Positions 9,701-17,830 of a stretch of DNA of 64,000 nt are shown one piece after another. This DNA is from CAYPFY01 sp964410105 (GTDB lineage Bacteria; Bacteroidota; Ignavibacteria; UBA10030; SZUA-254): NCBI GenBank assembly GCA_964410105.1, contig CAYPFY010000001.1, positions 62,001 to 126,000 on the forward strand. The letters are read 5' to 3'. Numbering within the stretch: position 1 is the stretch's first letter; every line of letters starts with the position of its first letter. The translations under genes were made by a program, and so were the position numbers. Below the pieces are notes generated by a model, which worked only from the letters and a program-made list of their open reading frames with translations, was not told the DNA's origin and made no database searches.

Positions 9701-10482
9701 TATCTTTCCCGGCGGCGGGCTTCGATGAGAATGTGATCTCCGAGCAGCCTCCAGGGAGGAACGGAGCGGATTTTTTCTTCGAACTGGAGCAGGCGTTCGG
9801 TGACGCCAGGATGTGTGCTTATGAATGAGTTCGATCCCGGCGGGGGGGAGACGATGCTCAGCCCGTAGGCGGCGCGGAGCTGAAAATCGCGTTCGATCAT
9901 CCGGCAGACTTCGGTGAGCGAGTAGTACTTCACCTGAACTTCACCCTCCCGGAGCCGGACCGGAACGGCCTCGTTCCGCCACCGGCGGAAGGGAGACTTG
10001 CCCCGCAACAGAAAGCTCGCCATCTCCCAGAGACTGTATTTGTTCAGGAGGCAGATCACCATCGAGGCTCCGGGCCTCAGCACGGAGTGAATTGTCGTGA
10101 AAACATGGCTCAGATCGGACGAGCAATTAAGGGCCCCGAAGTTCGAGAGGACGCCGTTGAATGTTTTGTCAAGATTCTCGAGCGATTCGTAGGTGAGCTC
10201 GCGAAGCTCGATCATGTGGCCGAGGTCGAGAAGAGAGATTTTTTCGCCTGCCCTCTGGATCATCCGCGCCGAGGAATCGATCGCCGTCACACGTATGCCG
10301 CGCTGGGCAAGCATGATGGCATCGGTGGCGGTGCCGCAGCCGAGATCCAGGACCTGGTCGCCCGCCTGAAAGTTTCTCTGCGCCGCGCTCCAGACGACGG
10401 AGCGGATCCTGCGCGCGATTTCTCTTCCCTCGAATGCCTCATCGTAGGCGACGGCTTCGCCGTCGAATGCATCAGTTTTCAT
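9700..10482 (-). CDS. Class I SAM-dependent methyltransferase
   Basis: A 260-residue methyltransferase with motif I VLDLGCGTATDAIML near residue 45 and the acidic loop VTAIDSSARMIQRA. The middle region contains FNGVLSNFGALNCSSDL, a pattern seen in small-molecule methyltransferases of the Methyltransf_25 group. It overlaps the upstream radical SAM gene by 4 bp and the downstream GT4 gene by one base. It is distinct from the second methyltransferase of this cluster (230 residues), so two methyl transfers by ordinary SAM chemistry are possible in addition to any radical methylation. Confidence 0.8.
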   Translation of the reverse strand: MKTDAFDGEAVAYDEAFEGREIARRIRSVVWSAAQRNFQAGDQVLDLGCGTATDAIMLAQRGIRVTAIDSSARMIQRAGEKISLLDLGHMIELRELTYESLENLDKTFNGVLSNFGALNCSSDLSHVFTTIHSVLRPGASMVICLLNKYSLWEMASFLLRGKSPFRRWRNEAVPVRLREGEVQVKYYSLTEVCRMIERDFQLRAAYGLSIVSPPPGSNSFISTHPGVTERLLQFEEKIRSVPPWRLLGDHILIEARRRER

Positions 10483-11864
10483 GTCCGTGAGTATTTTGAG
10501 AATTCCATGCCGAGCCGCGCAAGCTTGGACTTGACAAGCGCCGACGCAATGGTCCCGAAATGTTTTCTCCCGTTGCGGCGGAGCTGGTGCTGGCGAACTT
10601 CGTTGACGAGGTACCTGTTCGCGTACCAGTAGAATCTCTTGGTATTCCGCCCCGAATAGTTCAGGTCTCTGTCCGTATGCCCGCTCCAGTCCGCGGGGCC
10701 TGTGAGCCGCACTTCCACCTCCGAAAAATATTCAGTTCCCTTGATCGGATAGGCGGTGGTCGTCAGAAATGTATCGGCGCCCGTTTCCTTCAGATGCTTG
10801 ACTGTGAGCTCGATGTCCTCGATCTCCTCTCCCGGGTATCCTAGCATGACGAAAAGGCCCGTCTGAATGCCGTGACGGCGCGCGAGCTTGGTGACAGTGC
10901 GGATTTCTTCCACGGAGACTCGCCGCTTCATTGCATCGAGGATCCGCTGCGATCCGCTCTCTGAGCCGTACCAGATCCGGAACGATCCCAGCTCGGCCAT
11001 TTTCCCGAGAATCTCATCCGTGAGCCTGTCGGCGCGCGTGATGCATTCGAAGGGAATCCTGAGGTTCCTGCGCTTCATCTCTTCATGGAAGGCGGAAAAC
11101 CACCGGTGATTGATCGTGAAAACATCGTCGGCGAACCAGAGCATGTCGGGTTTGTACCGGGCCAGGATTTCTTCGATCTCGCTGACAACATTCTCCGGAG
11201 AACGTCGCCTGTGGGTCTCACCATAGACGGACCTGCTGCACCACGTGCAGGTGTAGGGACATCCCCGGGCGCAGATCAGCGACAGGGAGCCCCGTCCATG
11301 ATGCCGGCGCCAGGTTTCGATATACAGGTTCACATCGATCGATTCGCGGTCCGGCAGGGGAAGCGCGTCGAGATTCGCTATAAGCGGACGGGGAGGGGTT
11401 CTTGCGATTGAGCCATCGTCTTTGCGGTAAGCGATGCCTGGAATAGCGCCGAGCGAGGTTTTGGCCAGGAATGCGGGGATGAGCTCCTCCATCGCCATTT
11501 CTCCCTCACCCATCACGGCCGCGTCCGCACCCCAGGCAACGTATTTTTCTGCATATTCGGGCACATCAGGCCCCCCCACAACCACCGAGCATCCCTGTCC
11601 CTTACACACGGTGATCTGCCTTAAAACGTTCAGTTTTGTCATCAGGTTCGAATAAATCCCGACGACGGAAGGACGGTGCAGCGCAATATAATCGTCGAAA
11701 TCCTGCTTTGTCCGGAATGTCGTGTCGAACACTTTGACATCGAATCCCTTTTTTTTCAGGTAGGCACTGATAGAGAGAATACCGAGCGCGGGGTAGGGCT
11801 TCATGATCCGGCGCTCCGCCTCGTCCTCGTCAAGGAAATAGCCGTGCGTCAGGAGCGCATCCAT
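10479..11864 (-). CDS. B12-binding-domain radical SAM protein (cluster copy 2)
   Basis: A 461-residue enzyme starting at the ATG at 11864, which overlaps the previous stop as TGATG. The same open frame extends a further 351 bp upstream, but that part is shadow of the previous gene and is rejected. The N-terminal domain has VVVGGPDVPEYAEKYV and MGEGEMAMEEL; the radical SAM cysteines are C202, C206 and C209 (RGCPYTCTWC). It is clearly paralogous to the gene just upstream (THGYFL / THSYFL starts, identical domain order, SRSPENV-like segment after the cluster). Product unknown. Confidence 0.88.
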   Translation of the reverse strand: MDALLTHGYFLDEDEAERRIMKPYPALGILSISAYLKKKGFDVKVFDTTFRTKQDFDDYIALHRPSVVGIYSNLMTKLNVLRQITVCKGQGCSVVVGGPDVPEYAEKYVAWGADAAVMGEGEMAMEELIPAFLAKTSLGAIPGIAYRKDDGSIARTPPRPLIANLDALPLPDRESIDVNLYIETWRRHHGRGSLSLICARGCPYTCTWCSRSVYGETHRRRSPENVVSEIEEILARYKPDMLWFADDVFTINHRWFSAFHEEMKRRNLRIPFECITRADRLTDEILGKMAELGSFRIWYGSESGSQRILDAMKRRVSVEEIRTVTKLARRHGIQTGLFVMLGYPGEEIEDIELTVKHLKETGADTFLTTTAYPIKGTEYFSEVEVRLTGPADWSGHTDRDLNYSGRNTKRFYWYANRYLVNEVRQHQLRRNGRKHFGTIASALVKSKLARLGMEFSKYSRT

Positions 11865-13411
11865 CAGATAATTCCTTTGGATTGCAGCCGAGAGAGCTTC
11901 GCTTCCAGGGGCGGGAGAGTGGCGGCGTGATAGGCCATCGCGAGCAGATCCCGCACATTTTTTCTGGACATCGACCCGGGATGGACGCTTAGATTTCGCA
12001 AGATGTCCTGCCCCTGCCAGAGTCGGAATCGCTTGTGCGTTACCGTGTGGAGCATCCGGTAAAAATCCGGGACATATGTCCCCCGAAACATCAGGTGCAG
12101 ATCCTGGCTGTCGACCCAGTTCTGTTTTTCCCCCAGTTCCGACCTTACTTTTTCGAAAAAGGGAGTTCCGGGGAGGGGATAGGACACCGAGATTCCGATC
12201 TCGTCCGGCTTGCATTCCTTCACCAGGCGGAGCGTTTTATCGATATCCTCCCGGTCTTCGCCCGGATATCCGAATTGAAGGAAAAAGCCCACACGGATCC
12301 CGCTTGTGCGGAGCTGGGACGCCGAGAGACGGATCTGCTCGATAGTTGTCCCCTTTTCCATCGCGTCAAGAATCTTTTGGGATCCCGATTCCGCTCCTAT
12401 CCAGACCGTGTGGCATCCGGCGCGGCCGAGATTTCTTATTGTGTCGTCGCGGAGCAGGAGGTCCGCACGCGAGAGGCACTTGAAGGGAATCTTTCCCTTC
12501 TCGCCGGAGAGCAAACCCGCAAATTTCTCCACCCACCCGGGTTTCAGCCCGAAAATATCGTCGCAGAACCAGAGGTGGTCCGGTCTGATGTTTTCCCTGA
12601 TCTGCAGCATCTCTGCGATCACGTTTTCAGGGGATCGGGAGTGGTAAACCTGACCATATATAGGCTTTGCGCACCAGTTGCAATGAAAGGGGCAACCCCG
12701 TGTGGTGACGATATTTGTAGAAAAATATCCGTGTCTTTCCCAGGCCTTCCGATACGAGCGGAAGTCGATGAAATCCCTTGCCGGAAAGGGCAATGTGTCG
12801 AGATCATGGAGGAGAGGCCTCTTCACCGACCGCTCGAGCCCGGACTTATCGCGGTAGGCGATTCCCTGGATTTTCCCAACATCGTGGGATCCATCCTTAA
12901 CTGCTGAAACCAGTTCGCTGAGCGTGATTTCCCCCTCACCGAGCACCACAAAGTCGGCGCCATGGTCGATATAGGACTCAGCATGATCGGCCGGGTCAGA
13001 TCCATGGACGATCACGGTGCATCCACGGGTCTTTGCGAGCGCGGTCATGCGGAATGCAGCCTCACGCATCCTCTCGAGGCACATCTTTGTGAGATAGTTG
13101 AAATCGTCGTCATAAATGACAACAATTTTAGGAGAGTAGCGATCGAGGTATAAGGATATTTCCCCGGGGTCTGAGGCGAGCATGCTATCGAAGAGCTGAC
13201 ACTTCAGGCCGCGGGAGCGGAGGTAGGCGGCGGCGTAGAGGGTGCCAAGCGGCGCATAGGGCATCATTGCGCCGTATTCCTTCGGGTCGAACCTCAGGAA
13301 ATAGGAGTGCGTAAAGAGAATATCACACTCCCCCTCGAGCCGGTCTTCTTTGTTTTCTCTTCGGAGCATGGGATCTCTGAAGCGGAGGGGTCCCTTATAA
13401 GCGGGGAGCAT
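11864..13411 (-). CDS. B12-binding-domain radical SAM protein (cluster copy 1)
   Basis: A radical SAM enzyme of about 515 residues. The N-terminal domain has IVHGSDPADHAESYI and LGEGEITLSEL, and the cluster cysteines are C240, C244 and C247 (RGCPFHCNWC). ATG codons at 13447, 13444, 13411 and 13369 are possible. I chose 13411 because it has GGAAG nine bases upstream and gives a 17-bp overlap with the preceding gene, in line with the other junctions; the open frame itself reaches 13540. It forms a tandem pair with the next gene. Function beyond B12-type radical SAM chemistry is unknown. Confidence 0.82.
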   Translation of the reverse strand: MLPAYKGPLRFRDPMLRRENKEDRLEGECDILFTHSYFLRFDPKEYGAMMPYAPLGTLYAAAYLRSRGLKCQLFDSMLASDPGEISLYLDRYSPKIVVIYDDDFNYLTKMCLERMREAAFRMTALAKTRGCTVIVHGSDPADHAESYIDHGADFVVLGEGEITLSELVSAVKDGSHDVGKIQGIAYRDKSGLERSVKRPLLHDLDTLPFPARDFIDFRSYRKAWERHGYFSTNIVTTRGCPFHCNWCAKPIYGQVYHSRSPENVIAEMLQIRENIRPDHLWFCDDIFGLKPGWVEKFAGLLSGEKGKIPFKCLSRADLLLRDDTIRNLGRAGCHTVWIGAESGSQKILDAMEKGTTIEQIRLSASQLRTSGIRVGFFLQFGYPGEDREDIDKTLRLVKECKPDEIGISVSYPLPGTPFFEKVRSELGEKQNWVDSQDLHLMFRGTYVPDFYRMLHTVTHKRFRLWQGQDILRNLSVHPGSMSRKNVRDLLAMAYHAATLPPLEAKLSRLQSKGII

Positions 13412-14315
13412 CGCCCGATTCTTCCGCTTCGTGAAGTTTCGCATCATAAAGCGCCATAACCTTTTGGGAGAAATTCCCCACGTAGGCGCGTGATTCGTGC
13501 TCGCTTGAACGAAAGATATGGGCGCGGGTCCGAGCGTCATACTGAGGATATCTGCGAGCCCAGACCCGGATCATCATATGCATGAGCGAGCGCTCGAGAG
13601 AATCGGCCCAGTGCCCTGAGAAGGGGATTTCGAAAAAACGCTGAAGCAGACTCTTGCGGTTGTTAGCCTCGTATGAATTGAGCCCGCAGTTCTGGTAGTT
13701 GGGGAAAAACTCCTTGATCCAGTTATTGGCGTTCAGATAACGGAGATAAAGCTCCATATTGAAAAGGGGCTTCAGGTGGGCGATCTCCGTGGCCGTATAA
13801 TAGTTTCTCTCTTGGAGCGTGAGACATTCCGTATCGATGTAGTAGTTGAGGCAAAAGTACTTTTTGCTGTTTAAAAGAAAGAGTTTCTTGAAAAGCATCA
13901 AGAGGGTTCTCGTGATCCAGAGGCGGCCGGGGGAAGTGATGATCACGTAGTCGATATCGCTTCTGGGATTGGCGACCCCCTTCGACAGGTCTCCCGAGAT
14001 GAACACAGCCCGGACGAAGGGGAATCTCTTGATAATATGTGCCATGAACCGGGCGATTCTCATCCGTCTCCGGGCCCGGCGATGTCGCTCGGCCCGGATC
14101 TTTGAGAATTGACGCCCGTTGAGCTGAAAAAACCCGTCTGCGGCCGAGAGAAGTCCCTCATCGGTCAGTTTATCCAGCCATGAGCTCATAGTCACCCTGG
14201 AGAGGGAATTGGCGGGAAACAGATAGAAAATCTCATCGGCCGTGAGAGGATGGTCGAAGATTTCGTAATAGAGGAGCGTGCGTCTGAGAAGATGCCTGAA
14301 TTCCGGGGGGGGCAT
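13395..14315 (-). CDS. Nucleotidyltransferase-fold protein with N-terminal winged helix
   Basis: A 306-residue protein, first gene of the minus-strand cluster. Residues 1-70 look like a winged helix (YYEIFDHPLTADEIFYLFP). The segment SGDLSKGVANPRSDIDYVII around 105-125 is the G-S/D-x-D-x-D signature of the polymerase-beta-type nucleotidyltransferase fold. The remainder is alpha-helical with many aromatic residues. Similar proteins occur as first genes of glycan and radical SAM clusters, but their target is not known to me. It may add a nucleotide to a substrate or be a regulator. The start is preceded closely by a promoter (14321-14348). Confidence 0.6.
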   Translation of the reverse strand: MPPPEFRHLLRRTLLYYEIFDHPLTADEIFYLFPANSLSRVTMSSWLDKLTDEGLLSAADGFFQLNGRQFSKIRAERHRRARRRMRIARFMAHIIKRFPFVRAVFISGDLSKGVANPRSDIDYVIITSPGRLWITRTLLMLFKKLFLLNSKKYFCLNYYIDTECLTLQERNYYTATEIAHLKPLFNMELYLRYLNANNWIKEFFPNYQNCGLNSYEANNRKSLLQRFFEIPFSGHWADSLERSLMHMMIRVWARRYPQYDARTRAHIFRSSEHESRAYVGNFSQKVMALYDAKLHEAEESGDAPRL

Positions 14316-14320
14316 AAATT

Positions 14321-14348
14321 AATTTACTCTTTTTTCACTCCATTGCAA
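14321..14348 (-). promoter_or_regulatory. Sigma-70-type promoter of the radical SAM/glycosyltransferase cluster
   Basis: On the minus strand TTGCAA (14343-14348), 16 bp, TAAATT (14321-14326). The -10 box ends five bases before the ATG at 14315, so a transcript starting at the usual distance would be leaderless or nearly so. It is back-to-back with the promoter of the PASTA gene. Confidence 0.45.
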
Positions 14349-14357
14349 ACATGGCAG

Positions 14358-14386
14358 TTGAAGTTCAGCCCGCATTTTCCTATATT
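14358..14386 (+). promoter_or_regulatory. Sigma-70-type promoter of PASTA-rpe
   Basis: TTGAAG (14358-14363), 17 bp, TATATT (14381-14386). With the seven-base -10 to +1 distance seen at the tmRNA gene in this window, transcription would begin at 14394, one base before the TTG start codon. Confidence 0.6.
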
Positions 14387-14394
14387 TTCACGGT

Positions 14395-15153
14395 TTGAAA
14401 ACGATTCTGACTTCGCCCACGGCGAGGAAAATCTACCTCCTCCTTACGCTCCTGACCGTTCTTTTCGTCATCTGCAACAACGTGCTTTTCCCCTGGTATG
14501 TGAACCAAGGGGCCATTCTTACCGTTCCCACGGTTGTCGGCATGAGTTTTGACGATGCGCGCCGCTACCTCGATTCCCTCGGCTTCGAGTCAAAGAAGGG
14601 GGATGTCAGGATGGACCGTGAACACGCGGCGGGGGTCGTCATTGCGCAGAACCCCCAGGATGGGAGCAGGGTCAAGAAGGGGCGGAGGATCTACCTGACG
14701 GTAAGTGGCGGCGAACTGCAGGTTGTGGTGCCCAACGTGAGGGGGAGAACCCTTCGCGACGCCACCTTTGCGCTGGAGAAGGAGGGTTTGAAACTGGGGG
14801 GTGTCGAATACGCCAATTCTGACGAATTTCCGGCAAACACGGTGATCGAACAGAAAATCGCCTCCGGCACGAAGGTAAAGCGCGACGTCTACGTCTCGGT
14901 TGTGGTCAGTCAGGGGAGCAGTTTGCAGAAAATCCCCGTGCCGGATGTGACGGGGAAAACTCTCGCCGAGGCTACGTCCGCGCTGGTGCTTGCCGGGTTG
15001 AGGGTTGGGAACATAACCCATGTGCCGTCGGCCGACCTCCTGCCCAACACGATTGTGGATCAATACCCCCGGGTGGGGGAGATGGTGGCCGCGGGTCAGG
15101 CGATCGACCTTTTCGTCGTTCAGGGATCGCGAAGCGATGTTCCGGGCAATTAG
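14395..15153 (+). CDS. Membrane-anchored PASTA-domain protein
   Basis: A 252-residue protein with one N-terminal membrane helix (about 13-35) and three PASTA repeats outside it (VPTVVGMSFDDARRYL, VPNVRGRTLRDATFAL, VPDVTGKTLAEATSAL). PASTA domains bind peptidoglycan fragments or act as spacers. There is no kinase or transpeptidase domain, so it is a stand-alone sensor/anchor as found in this bacterial group. The start is TTG at 14395; no ATG lies upstream in frame before the promoter. rpe follows immediately after the stop codon, so the two are co-transcribed. Confidence 0.82.
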   Translation: MKTILTSPTARKIYLLLTLLTVLFVICNNVLFPWYVNQGAILTVPTVVGMSFDDARRYLDSLGFESKKGDVRMDREHAAGVVIAQNPQDGSRVKKGRRIYLTVSGGELQVVVPNVRGRTLRDATFALEKEGLKLGGVEYANSDEFPANTVIEQKIASGTKVKRDVYVSVVVSQGSSLQKIPVPDVTGKTLAEATSALVLAGLRVGNITHVPSADLLPNTIVDQYPRVGEMVAAGQAIDLFVVQGSRSDVPGN

Positions 15154-15828
15154 ATGAAGATCGCCCCCTCGATACTCTCGGCCGATTTCCGAAATCTTGA
15201 GCGCGACATCCGTCTCTGCGAGGAGGGGGGCGCGGACTGGCTCCACCTCGACGTGATGGACGGCCGTTTCGTTCCGAACATCACATTCGGACCTGTCGTC
15301 GTGAAGGCCATCCGCTCGATCACGAAGCTTCCCCTCGACACGCACATGATGGTTCAGGACCCGGACCGCTATCTGGAGGAATTCCGTGACGCAGGCTCCG
15401 ACCGGATCACGGTTCACGTCGAGACCTGCCCTCATCTCCACAGGATCGTGGAAAGGATCAGGGAGCTCGGCATGAAAGCGGGGGTGACGCTCAATCCGTC
15501 GACTCCGGTCTCGTCGCTGCGCGAGATTGTGCCTTTTGTGGACCTGGTCCTCGTGATGACGGTGAACCCGGGGTTCGGGGGACAGGCGTTCATCCGCCCC
15601 CTTCTCTCGAAGATAGGGCGGGTGGCGGAGCTGATCGGCCAGTCGGGCGGCGATTCGGCCGTCGAGCTGGAGGTGGACGGGGGAGTGGATGAACGTAATG
15701 CGGCAGCGATAGCATCCCAGGGGGCGAGCGTCCTTGTGGCCGGGAATTCGATCTTTTCCGGGAAGGACATCCGGGGGGCGATCCGGGGGCTCCGCCGCGC
15801 GGCGTCACAGCCCCAGAAAAAAGCTTGA
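15154..15828 (+). CDS. rpe: Ribulose-phosphate 3-epimerase
   Basis: Interconverts ribulose-5-phosphate and xylulose-5-phosphate in the pentose phosphate pathway (cytoplasm). It is 224 residues, the normal length, with the family signatures MKIAPSILSADF, HLDVMDGRFVPNITFG, DTHMMVQDPDRYLEEF, LVMTVNPGFGGQAFI and VDGGVDERN. The metal ligands and the two catalytic aspartates are in these motifs. The ATG directly abuts the TAG of the PASTA gene, so it depends on the upstream promoter. The end of the gene carries the -35 box of the next transcript. Confidence 0.96.
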   Translation: MKIAPSILSADFRNLERDIRLCEEGGADWLHLDVMDGRFVPNITFGPVVVKAIRSITKLPLDTHMMVQDPDRYLEEFRDAGSDRITVHVETCPHLHRIVERIRELGMKAGVTLNPSTPVSSLREIVPFVDLVLVMTVNPGFGGQAFIRPLLSKIGRVAELIGQSGGDSAVELEVDGGVDERNAAAIASQGASVLVAGNSIFSGKDIRGAIRGLRRAASQPQKKA

Positions 15829-15853
15829 CACTTACCGAAGAAAACCTTATATT
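15825..15853 (+). promoter_or_regulatory. Sigma-70-type promoter of the Lrp-glnA operon
   Basis: TTGACA (15825-15830, consensus), 17 bp, TATATT (15848-15853). The -35 box overlaps the TGA of rpe. A perfect inverted repeat lies directly downstream at 15855-15882, covering the expected transcription start. Confidence 0.75.
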
Positions 15854-15854
15854 C

Positions 15855-15882
15855 AGTAATGATTCGGCTAAATATCATTACT
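15855..15882. promoter_or_regulatory. Inverted repeat, candidate operator for the Lrp-type regulator
   Basis: AGTAATGAT (15855-15863) and ATCATTACT (15874-15882) form a perfect 9-bp inverted repeat with a 10-bp spacer, placed over the start point of the promoter. The spacing of the half-sites is about two helical turns. The position is where an autorepressor would bind. The link to the adjacent Lrp-family protein is inference. Confidence 0.5.
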
Positions 15883-15918
15883 AAGTAAGGTTTTGCCTCA
15901 TTTTTCCCTAAGTTTCGT

Positions 15919-16410
15919 ATGACCGGCACGATCGACGATATCGACCTTGCCCTCCTCGACATCCTCCAGAAGAACGGCCGCACCCGCCGCAGCGAGCTCG
16001 CCGACTCGGTCGGGCTCTCCATACCGAGCATCAGCGAAAGACTCCGCAAGCTCGAAGATAACGGCTATATCACCGGCTACAGCGCCAAAGTTGATCATGT
16101 CAAACTGGGGAAAGACATCACTGCCTTCATCATGGTGACGGTCGATTCCTCCAAGCATTATCACGCCTTCGTCGAGCACGCCCATTCGATCGACGAGATC
16201 CTCGAGTGCCACGCCATCACCGGCGTGGGCTCCCACCTCCTGAAGATCCGCACCGAGAATACGGCAAGCCTGGAACGGCTTCTCGCCAGGATCCAATCCT
16301 GGACCGGCGTCCACGGCACGCAGACTCACCTTGTGCTCTCCACATCGAAAGAAACCACGACGATCAAAATCACAAATACCAAAACACACCACGGGAGTTC
16401 CCATGCCTAG
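15919..16410 (+). CDS. Lrp/AsnC-family transcriptional regulator
   Basis: A 163-residue regulator with an N-terminal winged helix-turn-helix (LDILQKNGRTRRSELADSVG, then PSISERLRKLEDNGYITGY) and a C-terminal RAM ligand-binding domain (VDSSKHYHAFVEHAHSIDEI, then ITGVGSHLLKI). It overlaps the start of glnA by 8 bp, so the two are translated together. This pairing suggests control of nitrogen assimilation with an amino acid such as glutamine as effector. The palindrome at its promoter is a candidate autoregulatory site. The effector itself is not visible from sequence. Confidence 0.88.
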   Translation: MTGTIDDIDLALLDILQKNGRTRRSELADSVGLSIPSISERLRKLEDNGYITGYSAKVDHVKLGKDITAFIMVTVDSSKHYHAFVEHAHSIDEILECHAITGVGSHLLKIRTENTASLERLLARIQSWTGVHGTQTHLVLSTSKETTTIKITNTKTHHGSSHA

Positions 16411-17764
16411 CAAGAACGGAAAGTCCGACGTCCGGAAAAAAGAAATCCTCGACAGAGCCAAACGGGAGAACGTGCAGTTCGTCCAGCTGCAGTTCACCGA
16501 CCTGAACGGGCTTTTGAAAGGGGTCACCATCCCGGTCTCCAAACTCCAGGGAGCCCTCGAGGATGGGCTCTGGTTTGACGGCTCCTCGATCGAGGGTTTC
16601 ACAAGAATCTTTGAGAGCGACATGTACCTTGAACTCGATACGGCCACCTACGCGGTCGTGCCCTGGACGAAGGGGAACTCGCAGCCTGTCGTCGCCAGGG
16701 TGATGTGCGATGTCTTCATGCCGGACGGAAAGCCATTCGAGGGGGACCCCCGGCACATCCTCAAAAAGCAGCTGGAACGTGCCCGGAAGATGGGCTTCCA
16801 TTACAACGTGGGGCCCGAGCTGGAGTTCTTCCTGTTCCGAAAGGAGAATCACACTCTCCTTCCCCTTCCCCACGACACCGCGGGATATTTCGATCAAACC
16901 ATGGATCTCGCCGTCGAGATCCGGCAGGAGATGACCGAGATGCTTCACGGCTTCGGGATCGACGTCGAGGCGCTTCACCACGAGGTCGCCGTCGGCCAGC
17001 ATGAGATCGATTTCCGTTACGGCGACGCCCTCACGATCGCCGATCAGGCGTCGACGCTGAAATACACGCTGAAATACGTGGCCGCCCACAATAACCTTCA
17101 TGCCACCTTCATGCCGAAACCGATCGCCGGGATCAACGGATCCGGGATGCACGTGCACCAGAGCCTTTTCAGCTCGACGGGCAAAAACCTTTTCTTCGAT
17201 CCCAAAGACGAGTATCATCTCTCGAAGCTGGCGAGATCCTTCATCATGGGACAGCTGACGCACATCAAGGGAATGAACGCGATATTGAATCCGACTATCA
17301 ATTCCTACAAAAGGCTGGTCGTCGGTTACGAAGCCCCGGTATACATCGCCTGGGGCCAGCGGAACCGCTCCGCGCTGATGCGGATTCCCCGCTATACGCC
17401 CGGAAGGGAGAAGGCGGTGCGGGCCGAGCTGCGGTGCCCGGATCCCACGGCGAACCCTTACCTCGCCTTCGCCGTCATGCTTGCCGCGGGCCTCGATGGA
17501 ATTCAGAAGAAAATGGTGCCGCCGCCTCCCGTCGAGGAGAATATCTATGAATTCACCCCTGCCGAGGCGAAGAAGCGGAACATCGGAGTTCTCTCGAAGG
17601 ACATCATGGAAGCCGTCGCGGCCCTCGAGAAGGACGATGTGGTTCGCGAAGCTTTGGGGGAATTCGCGTTCAACAAATTCAGGGAGCTGAAACACCAGGA
17701 GTGGGACGAATACCGCATGCAGGTCTCGGCCTGGGAAGTCGATCAGTATCTCGAAAAATACTGA
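16403..17764 (+). CDS. glnA: Glutamine synthetase type I
   Basis: ATP-dependent synthesis of glutamine from glutamate and ammonia. The chosen start is ATG 16403 (MPSKNGKSDV), 5 bp after ACGGGAG; the frame continues upstream but only inside the regulator gene. The 454-residue length and motifs are class I: DGSSIEGF, GPELEFFLF, KPIAGINGSGMHVHQSLF, and NPTINSYKRLVVGYEAPVYI. There is no NLYDLP-type adenylylation tyrosine near the C-terminus (the matching segment reads ENIYEFTPAE), pointing to the GSI-alpha type regulated by feedback rather than adenylylation. Confidence 0.95.
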   Translation: MPSKNGKSDVRKKEILDRAKRENVQFVQLQFTDLNGLLKGVTIPVSKLQGALEDGLWFDGSSIEGFTRIFESDMYLELDTATYAVVPWTKGNSQPVVARVMCDVFMPDGKPFEGDPRHILKKQLERARKMGFHYNVGPELEFFLFRKENHTLLPLPHDTAGYFDQTMDLAVEIRQEMTEMLHGFGIDVEALHHEVAVGQHEIDFRYGDALTIADQASTLKYTLKYVAAHNNLHATFMPKPIAGINGSGMHVHQSLFSSTGKNLFFDPKDEYHLSKLARSFIMGQLTHIKGMNAILNPTINSYKRLVVGYEAPVYIAWGQRNRSALMRIPRYTPGREKAVRAELRCPDPTANPYLAFAVMLAAGLDGIQKKMVPPPPVEENIYEFTPAEAKKRNIGVLSKDIMEAVAALEKDDVVREALGEFAFNKFRELKHQEWDEYRMQVSAWEVDQYLEKY

Positions 17765-17792
17765 AAACCTCCTTCATCAGGGCGATTCCTAC

Positions 17793-17821
17793 TTGAGATT
17801 GGGCGGGAAGTTTGCTATACT
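17793..17821 (+). promoter_or_regulatory. Sigma-70-type promoter with overlapping dyad, enoyl-CoA hydratase-apt
   Basis: TTGAGA (17793-17798), 17 bp, TATACT (17816-17821). The predicted start is about two bases before the ATG at 17831. An imperfect dyad, TGGGCGGGAAG with CTTCCCCGCCCA, brackets the -10 region and could be an operator. Confidence 0.6.
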
Positions 17822-17830
17822 TCCCCGCCC

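Noticed and set aside
11865..12215. A 117-residue N-terminal extension of radical SAM copy 2.
   Set aside because: It lies entirely inside copy 1 in another frame, and the ATG at 11864 gives the homologous start.
16370..17695. A 441-codon minus-strand frame across glnA.
   Set aside because: Opposite-strand shadow of glutamine synthetase, which is unmistakable.
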